From assembly GCA_937146645.1 (NCBI GenBank), contig CAKZRQ010000062.1, positions 1 to 64,000 of the forward strand: 64,000 nt of DNA, read 5' to 3'. How positions within the stretch are numbered: position 1 is the first letter of the stretch; the number at the start of each line of letters is the position of its first letter. The translations under genes were made by a program, and so were the position numbers. Shown here piece after piece: positions 5,944 to 13,725 of this stretch. The DNA is from an uncultured Cyclobacteriaceae bacterium. GTDB lineage: Bacteria > Bacteroidota > Bacteroidia > Cytophagales > Cyclobacteriaceae. Below the pieces are notes generated by a model. It had not been told where the DNA came from and did not search any database. It worked only from the letters and a program-made list of their open reading frames with translations.

Positions 5944-8900
5944 CTAGGTTTGCCGAGAACTAAGGCGGTCACGAATTTCTGACTCTATGAATGAAGAAAT
6001 ACTTCTAATGGTGCCTAGTTCAAAGAAGTTTTGAATACCGACATCGAGTTTTAATCTCTTGTTGAGGAGAGAAACTATCCGAATTGCCAACAGGGAGTTT
6101 CCACCCAGAGCAATGAAAGAATCGGTTACATCGATAGACTCTTCTTTCATGACCATGGCCCAGGTGTCATGTACTAGCTGTTCAATCTTATTTTTTGGTT
6201 TTACAATTGGTCCTGATTTCTTCTTTTCAGTAGAAAAGTCATGCTTTACTAAGGCAGTTTTGTCCACTTTTCCATTTGCCGTGAGCGGGAAAGAATCCAC
6301 CTGAATGAAATTAGAAGGGATCATATTTTGTGGTAAGTGATCAGACATGTGATGGACCAGATCATTCAAGTCTACTTTATCACTTCCTTTGAAATAGGCT
6401 CTTATTTCCTTTTTGCTTTTTGGCTCATGAAAGCCAATATCATCCATTAACTGATCAATCTCTTCCTGACTAAGATGATCATTAAGCTCATCGATAGTTT
6501 CCTCTCTTTTCTTATGTCCTACCCGCACATCCCAACTGTAGGGGAAGGCATAATTATGATACCCCTTTCTCTTCTTATGAACGTAGATACCCAGATCATT
6601 TATGATGCAATTGGTACTTCTACCGGTATCTTCAGGCCTTTTCCATCCAATTTTTTCTTCGAGATATTGCATCATCTCTGAAAGACTCACATCACTAAAT
6701 CGATAAAAATCGATGAAGGAGACTTTATCAAAAACTTCATCAGTCTCAAACATGGAAACATCTAAATATTCACTGACAGCATCCTTGCTGCGATGATATG
6801 ATTTCCTAGCTTCCAGAATGATGTTGTCTATATCAGAAGGATCGAAATTTTCCTTAACGAAAAGCTCTTCAGTCAACCTGGTTTCAAAAAATTGCCCTCT
6901 TGAAAGCCCTGTAACGATAACGGGTATTTCTTTATCTAAGGCAAGCTTGGTACTTAGTGTATAAACCGTTTTGAAACACCCATTGCACACATTCTGATGT
7001 CTTTCAATACTATCTCTGAAAATAGCATTCATAGCTTCTGTTGTGCCATAAACGTGATCCACCCCTAGGCGGCTGGTTACATGGTCTATGTTTGCTTTAG
7101 CATTATCAGAAATGAATCCATTATCTAAAGTGAAAGCCAATACTTTTAAGTCTAACTCAACAAGTTTAGCCAGAGCATAGCTGCTGTCTTTACCGCCACT
7201 TAATAGCATTAGACAGTCATATCCGGTTTCTCTATTCTCTCCTAATCCCAGGATTTCCGATTTCAGGTTATCAAAGGATTTAAAGTATGAGGAAACATTC
7301 CTTTGGTAATCCTCAAAGGATTCACACAGACTACAGACTCTGTCTTGGTTAAAAGTGATTCCAGGATAGTTGGATGGAATTCCACAATTACTACAGTAGA
7401 ATTCAGGCTGTTCGTAATGATCCTGATTGGCATCCGCCACAACTATATGAGCCTCTTGAATGGTCGCATATTCAGCTATTACAGACTCTAGTTCCTGACT
7501 TTCAATTCTTACACCATTAAGTTTTATCTGCTCATCGATTCGGCCCAAATACTCTATCTGTCCATTCTCATGTTGCCTCACCAAATCTCCAGTTTTGTAA
7601 ATGATCTCCTTTTCTTGAAAAGGGGAGTAGAAGAAAGCTTTTTGAGTCGCATCGGGATTGTTCCAATAGCCTTTGGCTAATGCAGGTCCTGAAAGATAAA
7701 GCTCTCCAGGTACTCCAACAGGAACTCTGTTTTTAGCACTGTCCAAAATCAGATAATCGCAGCCATTAATTGGTTTACCAATTAGCACCGAAGAATGATC
7801 CTCTTTTGAATCGAATTCGTGGACTATGCAACCTACTGTAGCCTCGGTAGGGCCGTACTCATTAAATATTTTTCCTTTTGCTCCCAATTCCGACTGAATC
7901 TCCTTCGCTAGGCTTGTTTCAAGATTCTCCCCTCCAAAGATCACGCAAGATATCTTCGAATCTTTCCAGGTGCCATCTTTAAGCAATCGGGCATGTGATG
8001 GCGTAAGCTTAATGGTATTTATCCTTTTGTTTTTAATTACCTCGAGGATAGAAAGATCCGGACCTGAAGCACTTTCTTCATAAATATGAATTTCGCCTCC
8101 TGTCACTAAAGGAAGGAAAACAGAGGTGATGGTAAGATCAAACCCTATTGAAGTGAATAGGGGCATGTTTATCCTGTCTTCACTAGCATAAAGATTTTTT
8201 GCCTGCTCGACATAATTAGAAAGAGAATCGATCCCTATTTCTACTCCTTTTGGGGTACCTGTGGATCCTGAGGTAAATAGAATATATCCACTGTTGTTCG
8301 GACTAATGTTCCCTAAATCAACTTGAGGTAATTCCTTTAATTGGGATAAACTAAAATCAAATTGACGCCACTTAGAAAGCTCATCATTTTTCGTGGTAAA
8401 AATAAGTTTAGGGTTAAGTCCTTCTAGAATACTTTGCCTCCTTAATGGAGGAAGATCTACGGGCATAGGAACAAATTTGGCACCTAACCTAAGGGTAGCC
8501 AAAACAGCCACAACGTACTCGATAGACCTGGGCTTATGTATTACGAGGATATCTCCTGTTCCTATTCCCTTAGCGTGTAATGCACCAGCCAGTCTTTCTA
8601 CTAGCTCATCTAGCTCCTGATAAGAAATGGTATTTCCATCTTTAGAAAGAGCTATTTGAGTTTCATTCTTTGCGAAAGATTCTGCCAACTTTGTTCCAAG
8701 AGGAACAGCCTCTGTGTGGATTATTTCTTCATTGGCCCACTTTTCTTCAATCAAATTAACCTCTGATAACTTTTGGGAATCATCATCAAGGAAAGCCTTA
8801 AATACTTTCACAAAATGTTCAGGTGCCCAGCTCAATCCTTGATCTGAGAAGTATCGCTCATTGATATCAAAGTAGAAATCGTGATTTGAAGGGCTATTGA

Positions 8901-10041
8901 AATCAAATCCTTGTAGTCTAATTTGATGGCTTTCGTCTAATTCGTCGGGAAACAACCATTTAGTTCGAGTTGGAAAAGGTCCAAAATCACCAAAATGAAG
9001 GGGAATATAATTGACTACAAAATGAATTCCTCTTGAGCTTTGAAGGGTTTGAGCTCCCGTGTGTCCATGCTTAAAAAAATCAAACAACTCATTTCTAACC
9101 TTTTGAAATAGAGTCAAGAAAGTGTCTTCGCTATCCACCTGAATATCAAAAGGGAGGACCTCAATAAGGAGACCCACGGTTCCTTTGTACTTAGACAGGT
9201 TTCGGTTCGGGAATGGGCTTCCTAATCTGATGACGCTCTCACCAGAAACTCTGGATATGTAGGAAGCAAAAACAGTGGCCCAAATAGTAAATTTGGTAAG
9301 ATCGGGGTTGAGGGAACGATAGGAGTCCTTGCTAACCTTTTCATCCAATCTCTTTTTTAGGACTTCATCAATTGGAAGCTTAATTCTTTTAGCAGATTTT
9401 CTGGAAGAGTCCTCAGAATGGGCATAGAGTTTAGGTTTCTTTGAGTTTATTTGCCCTTTGGTACCCCAATAATCCTCATTATTAGATTTTTTGTTTTGAC
9501 TCTTTTTTGCTTCAAATTCTCTGTATTCTTTGAAGCTGGCCGATTCTCTATGGCGGCTAGCTTCTGATCTTTCAGATTGAGCAAAATACTCTATTGACTG
9601 CTGTTCAAATAAAACCTTGAAACTGGTGGCATCTGCAACAATATGGTGGACATTCAAATACCATATAAACCTCTTAGGCTCGATTTTGATAAGAATCGAG
9701 TCGAAAGGCCTGATTCCCAAATTGATGGGTTCCTGAATTCTTCTATCAATAAAATCTTTTAAATCAGAAACCTGGACCTCGAATAACTCGATGTCATAAT
9801 CAATCTTCTCCTGAACCATCTGTTGAACTTCAGACTCTTCGGTTTCAATGAAAACTGTTCTGAGGGCATCATTCAGATCTAGGAGTTTTCTAAATGCAAG
9901 ATTGAAGAGAACAGGATCGATTTCACCTTCAATCTCAAATGTATGAGGAAGATAATTCGAAATTGAGGTAGGGGACAGCTTTTGTCCTGCCCAAATACTG
10001 CTTTGACTGCCAGTAAGGGTGATAAGGGAGTCTTGAGTCAC
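5944..10041 (-). CDS. Nonribosomal peptide synthetase C-A(PP-loop insertion)-T
   Basis: Large cytosolic synthetase of 1365 residues. Order: condensation domain (about 5-430) with HHIVAD at 132-137; adenylation core (about 445-865) with TSGSTGTPKG 590-599, NEYGPTE 727-733, YKTGDL 815-820 and GRIDEQIKLNGVRIE 833-847; an insertion of roughly 870-1215; adenylation C-terminal part ending in NGKVDK 1256-1261; carrier domain with GGNSL, Ser1316. The insertion has CxxC pairs at 883/886, 903/906 and 1019/1022 and an N-type ATP pyrophosphatase loop SGGKDS 948-953, resembling WbpG/PseA sugar amidotransferases. Aligning by eye to GrsA, the specificity residues read D-L-T-K-I-G-E-V-G-(K), one change from the published Asn code. 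GTG start 12 bp after the carrier protein gene. Predicted role: load Asn, modify it through the PP-loop domain, and join it to an upstream acyl unit. Confidence 0.93.
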   Translation of the reverse strand: MTQDSLITLTGSQSSIWAGQKLSPTSISNYLPHTFEIEGEIDPVLFNLAFRKLLDLNDALRTVFIETEESEVQQMVQEKIDYDIELFEVQVSDLKDFIDRRIQEPINLGIRPFDSILIKIEPKRFIWYLNVHHIVADATSFKVLFEQQSIEYFAQSERSEASRHRESASFKEYREFEAKKSQNKKSNNEDYWGTKGQINSKKPKLYAHSEDSSRKSAKRIKLPIDEVLKKRLDEKVSKDSYRSLNPDLTKFTIWATVFASYISRVSGESVIRLGSPFPNRNLSKYKGTVGLLIEVLPFDIQVDSEDTFLTLFQKVRNELFDFFKHGHTGAQTLQSSRGIHFVVNYIPLHFGDFGPFPTRTKWLFPDELDESHQIRLQGFDFNSPSNHDFYFDINERYFSDQGLSWAPEHFVKVFKAFLDDDSQKLSEVNLIEEKWANEEIIHTEAVPLGTKLAESFAKNETQIALSKDGNTISYQELDELVERLAGALHAKGIGTGDILVIHKPRSIEYVVAVLATLRLGAKFVPMPVDLPPLRRQSILEGLNPKLIFTTKNDELSKWRQFDFSLSQLKELPQVDLGNISPNNSGYILFTSGSTGTPKGVEIGIDSLSNYVEQAKNLYASEDRINMPLFTSIGFDLTITSVFLPLVTGGEIHIYEESASGPDLSILEVIKNKRINTIKLTPSHARLLKDGTWKDSKISCVIFGGENLETSLAKEIQSELGAKGKIFNEYGPTEATVGCIVHEFDSKEDHSSVLIGKPINGCDYLILDSAKNRVPVGVPGELYLSGPALAKGYWNNPDATQKAFFYSPFQEKEIIYKTGDLVRQHENGQIEYLGRIDEQIKLNGVRIESQELESVIAEYATIQEAHIVVADANQDHYEQPEFYCSNCGIPSNYPGITFNQDRVCSLCESFEDYQRNVSSYFKSFDNLKSEILGLGENRETGYDCLMLLSGGKDSSYALAKLVELDLKVLAFTLDNGFISDNAKANIDHVTSRLGVDHVYGTTEAMNAIFRDSIERHQNVCNGCFKTVYTLSTKLALDKEIPVIVTGLSRGQFFETRLTEELFVKENFDPSDIDNIILEARKSYHRSKDAVSEYLDVSMFETDEVFDKVSFIDFYRFSDVSLSEMMQYLEEKIGWKRPEDTGRSTNCIINDLGIYVHKKRKGYHNYAFPYSWDVRVGHKKREETIDELNDHLSQEEIDQLMDDIGFHEPKSKKEIRAYFKGSDKVDLNDLVHHMSDHLPQNMIPSNFIQVDSFPLTANGKVDKTALVKHDFSTEKKKSGPIVKPKNKIEQLVHDTWAMVMKEESIDVTDSFIALGGNSLLAIRIVSLLNKRLKLDVGIQNFFELGTIRSISSFIESEIRDRLSSRQT

Positions 10042-10053
10042 GTATAAATATAA

Positions 10054-10281
10054 TTAATTCTGTAACTGTCCCTTGAGGTAGTCACTCATGGATTGTACAG
10101 TGTTGAAGTTTTCGATCACCATGTCTTGTGGTGGCACCTTTACTTCATACGTCTCTTCTATAAAGGCAATCACCTTCATTATGGTGATGCTGTCAATTAG
10201 ACCACTGCTCAAAAGTTCCTCCTCTGCAGTGATATCAGTATCAATTTCTTCGCTTATGTAATTTGTTATTTCCTGAATCAT
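10054..10281 (-). CDS. Stand-alone peptidyl carrier protein
   Basis: 75-residue carrier protein with the phosphopantetheine site at Ser31 in LLSSGLIDSITIM and acidic helices typical of the fold. Its start overlaps the dioxygenase stop by 4 bp and its stop is 12 bp before the synthetase start. In pyrrole and anatoxin pathways (PltL, PigG, AnaD) such a discrete carrier holds the prolyl unit made by a neighbouring ligase and oxidised by a neighbouring flavoenzyme. The same set is present here, so this is the likely prolyl carrier. It needs 4'-phosphopantetheine from the enzyme at 22809. Confidence 0.9.
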   Translation of the reverse strand: MIQEITNYISEEIDTDITAEEELLSSGLIDSITIMKVIAFIEETYEVKVPPQDMVIENFNTVQSMSDYLKGQLQN

Positions 10282-11042
10282 GACTGTAGATTTAAAACTC
10301 TCTTATCTGTTTTGACCATGTATTCTGGCCTTGGATTTTCTACTTCTTTAATGTTATGGGTCGGATTAAAAGTGAACATTAACAGCTTTCGATCCACTAT
10401 TCCCATATTTTGATACGACCCATGGAGTATGTTACTACTGAAAATCACGGCATCTCCGGCTTTTCCCAAAAGAGGGGTGATCGGCTCGAACTCATCTACC
10501 ATTTTCGCTAAAGTTTCTTGCTTGATGAGATATTTTAAATTCTCATCGTGAACGCCATCAGGATTATTTAGGAAAGACTCCACTTCGCCGTACTTCTGTG
10601 AACCTGGAATTGCCAAAATTGGCCCATTTGAAATGTCCACATCCGTAAGAAATATCGCTAAGGTCAAAGCATCCGGCTGGAGCATTCCATCTTCCCTCCA
10701 GAATTTAAAGTCCTGATGCCAGCTCCATACACCAGACTGAAGACTAGCTTTTGAATTTAGCTTTGACTGGAAAAGATAGAATTCGCTATTGATCAGCTGC
10801 CCAATTATACCTCTGATTTTTTCATTATCAACTAGTTCCTGAATTGCATCATGAAATTTCTCAGGGGCAAAAATAGTACGAACCTTTCTGGAATCTTTTT
10901 CTCTGTAGAACTCAGGACCATCCATCTCCTCAATGTCTTCTATGGCCTTTTCAATCTTGACAAACTCATCTTTTTCAAGAAGATTTTTAAGGATTAAATA
11001 GCCTCGATCCCTGTATTCAGATATTTGCTTTGAGCTCAACAT
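10278..11042 (-). CDS. Phytanoyl-CoA dioxygenase (PhyH/EctD-like) family hydroxylase
   Basis: Fe(II)/2-oxoglutarate oxygenase of 254 residues. Metal ligands are visible as His109 and Asp111 (SWHQDFKFW) and His207 (NILHGS), with Arg218 as probable 2-oxoglutarate contact. The stretch around FWREDGM and the later NGPILAIPGSQ resembles ectoine hydroxylase, a subgroup acting on cyclic amino acids. It lies between the adenylation enzyme (2 bp away) and the carrier protein (4-bp overlap), so it is part of the peptide pathway. Likely substrates are a free or carrier-bound proline-type ring or the Asn residue; the sequence does not decide which. Confidence 0.9.
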   Translation of the reverse strand: MLSSKQISEYRDRGYLILKNLLEKDEFVKIEKAIEDIEEMDGPEFYREKDSRKVRTIFAPEKFHDAIQELVDNEKIRGIIGQLINSEFYLFQSKLNSKASLQSGVWSWHQDFKFWREDGMLQPDALTLAIFLTDVDISNGPILAIPGSQKYGEVESFLNNPDGVHDENLKYLIKQETLAKMVDEFEPITPLLGKAGDAVIFSSNILHGSYQNMGIVDRKLLMFTFNPTHNIKEVENPRPEYMVKTDKRVLNLQS

Positions 11043-11044
11043 AC

Positions 11045-12577
11045 TTAATTGCTAAACTGCTTTTCTAACTCCCTGTAATGCACCTTTCCATTATCTGAAT
11101 GGGGCATGGAGGGCATTTCAAAGAGATGTTTTGGGACATTTTGTTTTGGGAGCATCTTCATGAGCTTCTTTTTTAAGGCTTTAATATCCATGGGTTCACC
11201 ATTCGATACTAATGCTGCGCAAAGCTCCTTGACCCCGTCTTTTGTCGTGGTAAATACTGCTGCATCTTTTATTTCAGGAAGCTGAATCAAAGAGTGCTCT
11301 ACAGATCCAAGCTCTACACGGTAGCCATTAATCTTTACCATTCGGTCTATTCTACCGGCAAAGACAAGGTCATTATCTTCATTTAAGTAGGCCTGATCTC
11401 CAGTTCGGTAGTATCGCCTTTCTTTTCCATTTATAGTCTCATAATGGAAGGCTTTGCTATTCAGCCGATCATTATTCCAATAACCCGTCATCATGGTTAC
11501 AGAACTGATCAAAAGCTCACCCTTTTCACCCTTTGAAACAGGTTTGGAATCTGATCCTAAAAGAAGGAATTCTGTGTTGTCCCATATCTTACCAATCGGA
11601 ACTTCTTTCTTTTCGTTTACCGGATGTTCAATCGTGAAAAAGGTACATTGGTTTACCTCGGCTGGGCCATAGACATTCGAAAGCCTTGCTCTTGGTGCCC
11701 TTCTCAATAGCTCATTAACCAAAGCAGGAGGGAAGGACTCCCCTCCATATTTGATCCATCTAACAGATGGAAAATCTAAGTCAAAACCACCACGAATAAG
11801 TGAAATAAATAGTGATGGTACAGAATATAAAATGGTGATCTCGTTTTCACGAATGGCCTCACAAAAACTCCCCAACATGATTAACTCGCTTTGGCTGAAT
11901 ATATATGCGGTACAGCATGCATACATAGCGGAGAAGTAACCAAAGGTACTTTGATCAAAATGGAGCGAAGCAACATTTCCTATTACATCATCTTCGGTCA
12001 CCTCATACAATTTTGAAGATTGCCTTGCATAAGCTAAGCCACTTTCATGCGTATGAACAATTCCTTTAGGTTCTCCTGTTGAGCCCGAGGTATAAATGAT
12101 GTAGGCGTTGTCAGTTGGGTGGATTGATGTATTGAGTGGTTTTGTGCTGTATCCAGCGAATACTTGCTCCCAGGAAATTTCCAAGTTGGAACCAAGTTCA
12201 AGAAGATTGGGTCCAGCAATTTGATCAAGGATTCTTTGATGTGCTGGAATAGAAAGTACCACCTTAATTCCGCAATCCTCGATAATCGCTTTCAGTTTAT
12301 GAGCTGGCTGAGCAGGGTCCAAAGCTACTATTACAGCCCCTGTTTTAAGGATGCCATATAGGCCATATGCGGTGTAAATATTCTTTTCAATGAGAATTCC
12401 CACCCGCTCACCTTTTTTGACATTATTGGCAATCAACCAATGTGCAATCTGGTTCGTCTTTCTATCCAAATCTGAATAGGTTATTTGACCTGACGAACTC
12501 TTGAAGGCGACTTTGTCTGGATTTTTTTGAGCACCTGCTGTTAGAAGCTCACTTAATATAGTACTCTTGGAATTCAC
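11045..12577 (-). CDS. Stand-alone adenylation enzyme, PltF/PigI-like (probable prolyl-carrier ligase)
   Basis: Adenylate-forming ligase of 510 residues that would activate an amino acid with ATP and load it on the discrete carrier protein. Core motifs: YTSGSTGEPKG, NVYGPAEVNQC, YRTGDQAY, GRIDRMVKINGYRVE and the C-terminal Lys in NGKVHYREL. The segment IKYGGESFPPALVNELLRR then VYGPAEVNQCTFF is laid out as in PltF/RedM/AnaC prolyl ligases. Specificity residues read by eye (D-Q-F-S-I-Y-V-Q-C) do not match a published code I can recall, so proline rests on context: dehydrogenase, carrier and cyclodeaminase in the same operon. GTG start overlapping the dehydrogenase stop by 4 bp. Confidence 0.87.
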   Translation of the reverse strand: MNSKSTILSELLTAGAQKNPDKVAFKSSSGQITYSDLDRKTNQIAHWLIANNVKKGERVGILIEKNIYTAYGLYGILKTGAVIVALDPAQPAHKLKAIIEDCGIKVVLSIPAHQRILDQIAGPNLLELGSNLEISWEQVFAGYSTKPLNTSIHPTDNAYIIYTSGSTGEPKGIVHTHESGLAYARQSSKLYEVTEDDVIGNVASLHFDQSTFGYFSAMYACCTAYIFSQSELIMLGSFCEAIRENEITILYSVPSLFISLIRGGFDLDFPSVRWIKYGGESFPPALVNELLRRAPRARLSNVYGPAEVNQCTFFTIEHPVNEKKEVPIGKIWDNTEFLLLGSDSKPVSKGEKGELLISSVTMMTGYWNNDRLNSKAFHYETINGKERRYYRTGDQAYLNEDNDLVFAGRIDRMVKINGYRVELGSVEHSLIQLPEIKDAAVFTTTKDGVKELCAALVSNGEPMDIKALKKKLMKMLPKQNVPKHLFEMPSMPHSDNGKVHYRELEKQFSN

Positions 12578-13722
12578 TGTACGCCGTTCAATTTAGCTAT
12601 AATATTCCTTTGGACATCTGACGTTCCAGAATAGATTAAACCTCCTAAACCATCGCGCAAATCCCTCTCGATTTCGTATTCCGTCACCACGCCCTTTGCA
12701 CCAAAAATTCGAATTATATCTGTACTTGAATCTACAAAGGCCTCACTGATATAAAGCTTGGCCATAGCTGCTTCTTCCATCAATGGCAAATCATGATGAT
12801 CCAAATATGCTACCTTGTATAAATGCATTTTTGAAGTTTCCAGTCTAAGTTTCATGTTGGCAATCCGATTTGAAACAGATTGGAAGCTACCTATGTTTTG
12901 GCCAAATGACTTTCTTTCATTGGAATAGGCAATTGCATTTTCAAGCTGCTTTTGCATTCTCCCGATTTGGCTCGCAAAGATGTATCCTCTTTCGGATTCC
13001 ATCGCAGAGGTGAATAAACTTAAACCTGCGCCTTCTTTGCCTAGCCTGTTTTCATCTGGAACAAAACAATTCTTTAGGTACAAGTTACCCATAGGGGTGG
13101 TTCGCATGCCTACTTTGTCCCTGACCTCGCTTCTTGAGAAGCCATCCATGCTGGTGTCTACAATAAAGGCAGTAATACCCCATCTCCCCAGCTTTGGATT
13201 GGTCGTTGCAAAGACTACAGCTATCTCACAAATCGGAGCAAGGGTGATGTAATGTTTCTCTCCATTCAGGATATATCCACCATCAGTCTTTTCAGCGGTC
13301 ATTTGAAGCCCGTAAGTATCGGAACCTGCCGTATCATTCTCCGTGATACCAAAGGCTCCAACAGTACCGGATATCAAGGGCTTTAAGTATTTCTGCTTTT
13401 GCTCTTCTGAACCAAAGGCATTAATCGCAACCTGGGTACTCCACATTTGCGAATTGAGAGAAAAGGGGAGTCCATTGTCCTCGCTTCCATATCCAAATCC
13501 TTCCAGCATTAAAACGGAGGTCATAATATCAAAACCGCCTCCTCCATATTCCTTTGGAAATGGCCATCCCAATACACCGAAATCAGCACACTTCTTCCAC
13601 TCTTCGGTAGGGAAGATGTTGTTTCTTTCTTTTTGACTTACGTCTTTATTTAGATTCTCCTTCGCAAACTCCGAAGCTCCTTGCTTTAGCTTCAATTGCT
13701 CCTCGCTCCAACTAAAATCCAT
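12574..13722 (-). CDS. Acyl-CoA dehydrogenase-family flavoprotein, PigA/PltE/AnaB-like
   Basis: FAD-dependent dehydrogenase of 382 residues. N-terminal helical domain with FPKEYGGGGFD, middle beta domain with FGITENDTAGSD and NGEKHYIT, and C-terminal domain with RKSFGQNIGSFQSVSNRIA and GLIYSGTSDVQRNIIAK. The SFQSVSNRIANMKLRLE stretch and overall length are like the prolyl-carrier dehydrogenases of prodigiosin, pyoluteorin and anatoxin pathways, which oxidise carrier-bound proline to pyrroline or pyrrole. Directly followed by the adenylation enzyme (4-bp overlap) and preceded by the TonB receptor (3 bp). It could instead act on another carrier-bound acyl group, but the gene set favours proline. 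Confidence 0.88.
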   Translation of the reverse strand: MDFSWSEEQLKLKQGASEFAKENLNKDVSQKERNNIFPTEEWKKCADFGVLGWPFPKEYGGGGFDIMTSVLMLEGFGYGSEDNGLPFSLNSQMWSTQVAINAFGSEEQKQKYLKPLISGTVGAFGITENDTAGSDTYGLQMTAEKTDGGYILNGEKHYITLAPICEIAVVFATTNPKLGRWGITAFIVDTSMDGFSRSEVRDKVGMRTTPMGNLYLKNCFVPDENRLGKEGAGLSLFTSAMESERGYIFASQIGRMQKQLENAIAYSNERKSFGQNIGSFQSVSNRIANMKLRLETSKMHLYKVAYLDHHDLPLMEEAAMAKLYISEAFVDSSTDIIRIFGAKGVVTEYEIERDLRDGLGGLIYSGTSDVQRNIIAKLNGVQ

Positions 13723-13725
13723 TAA

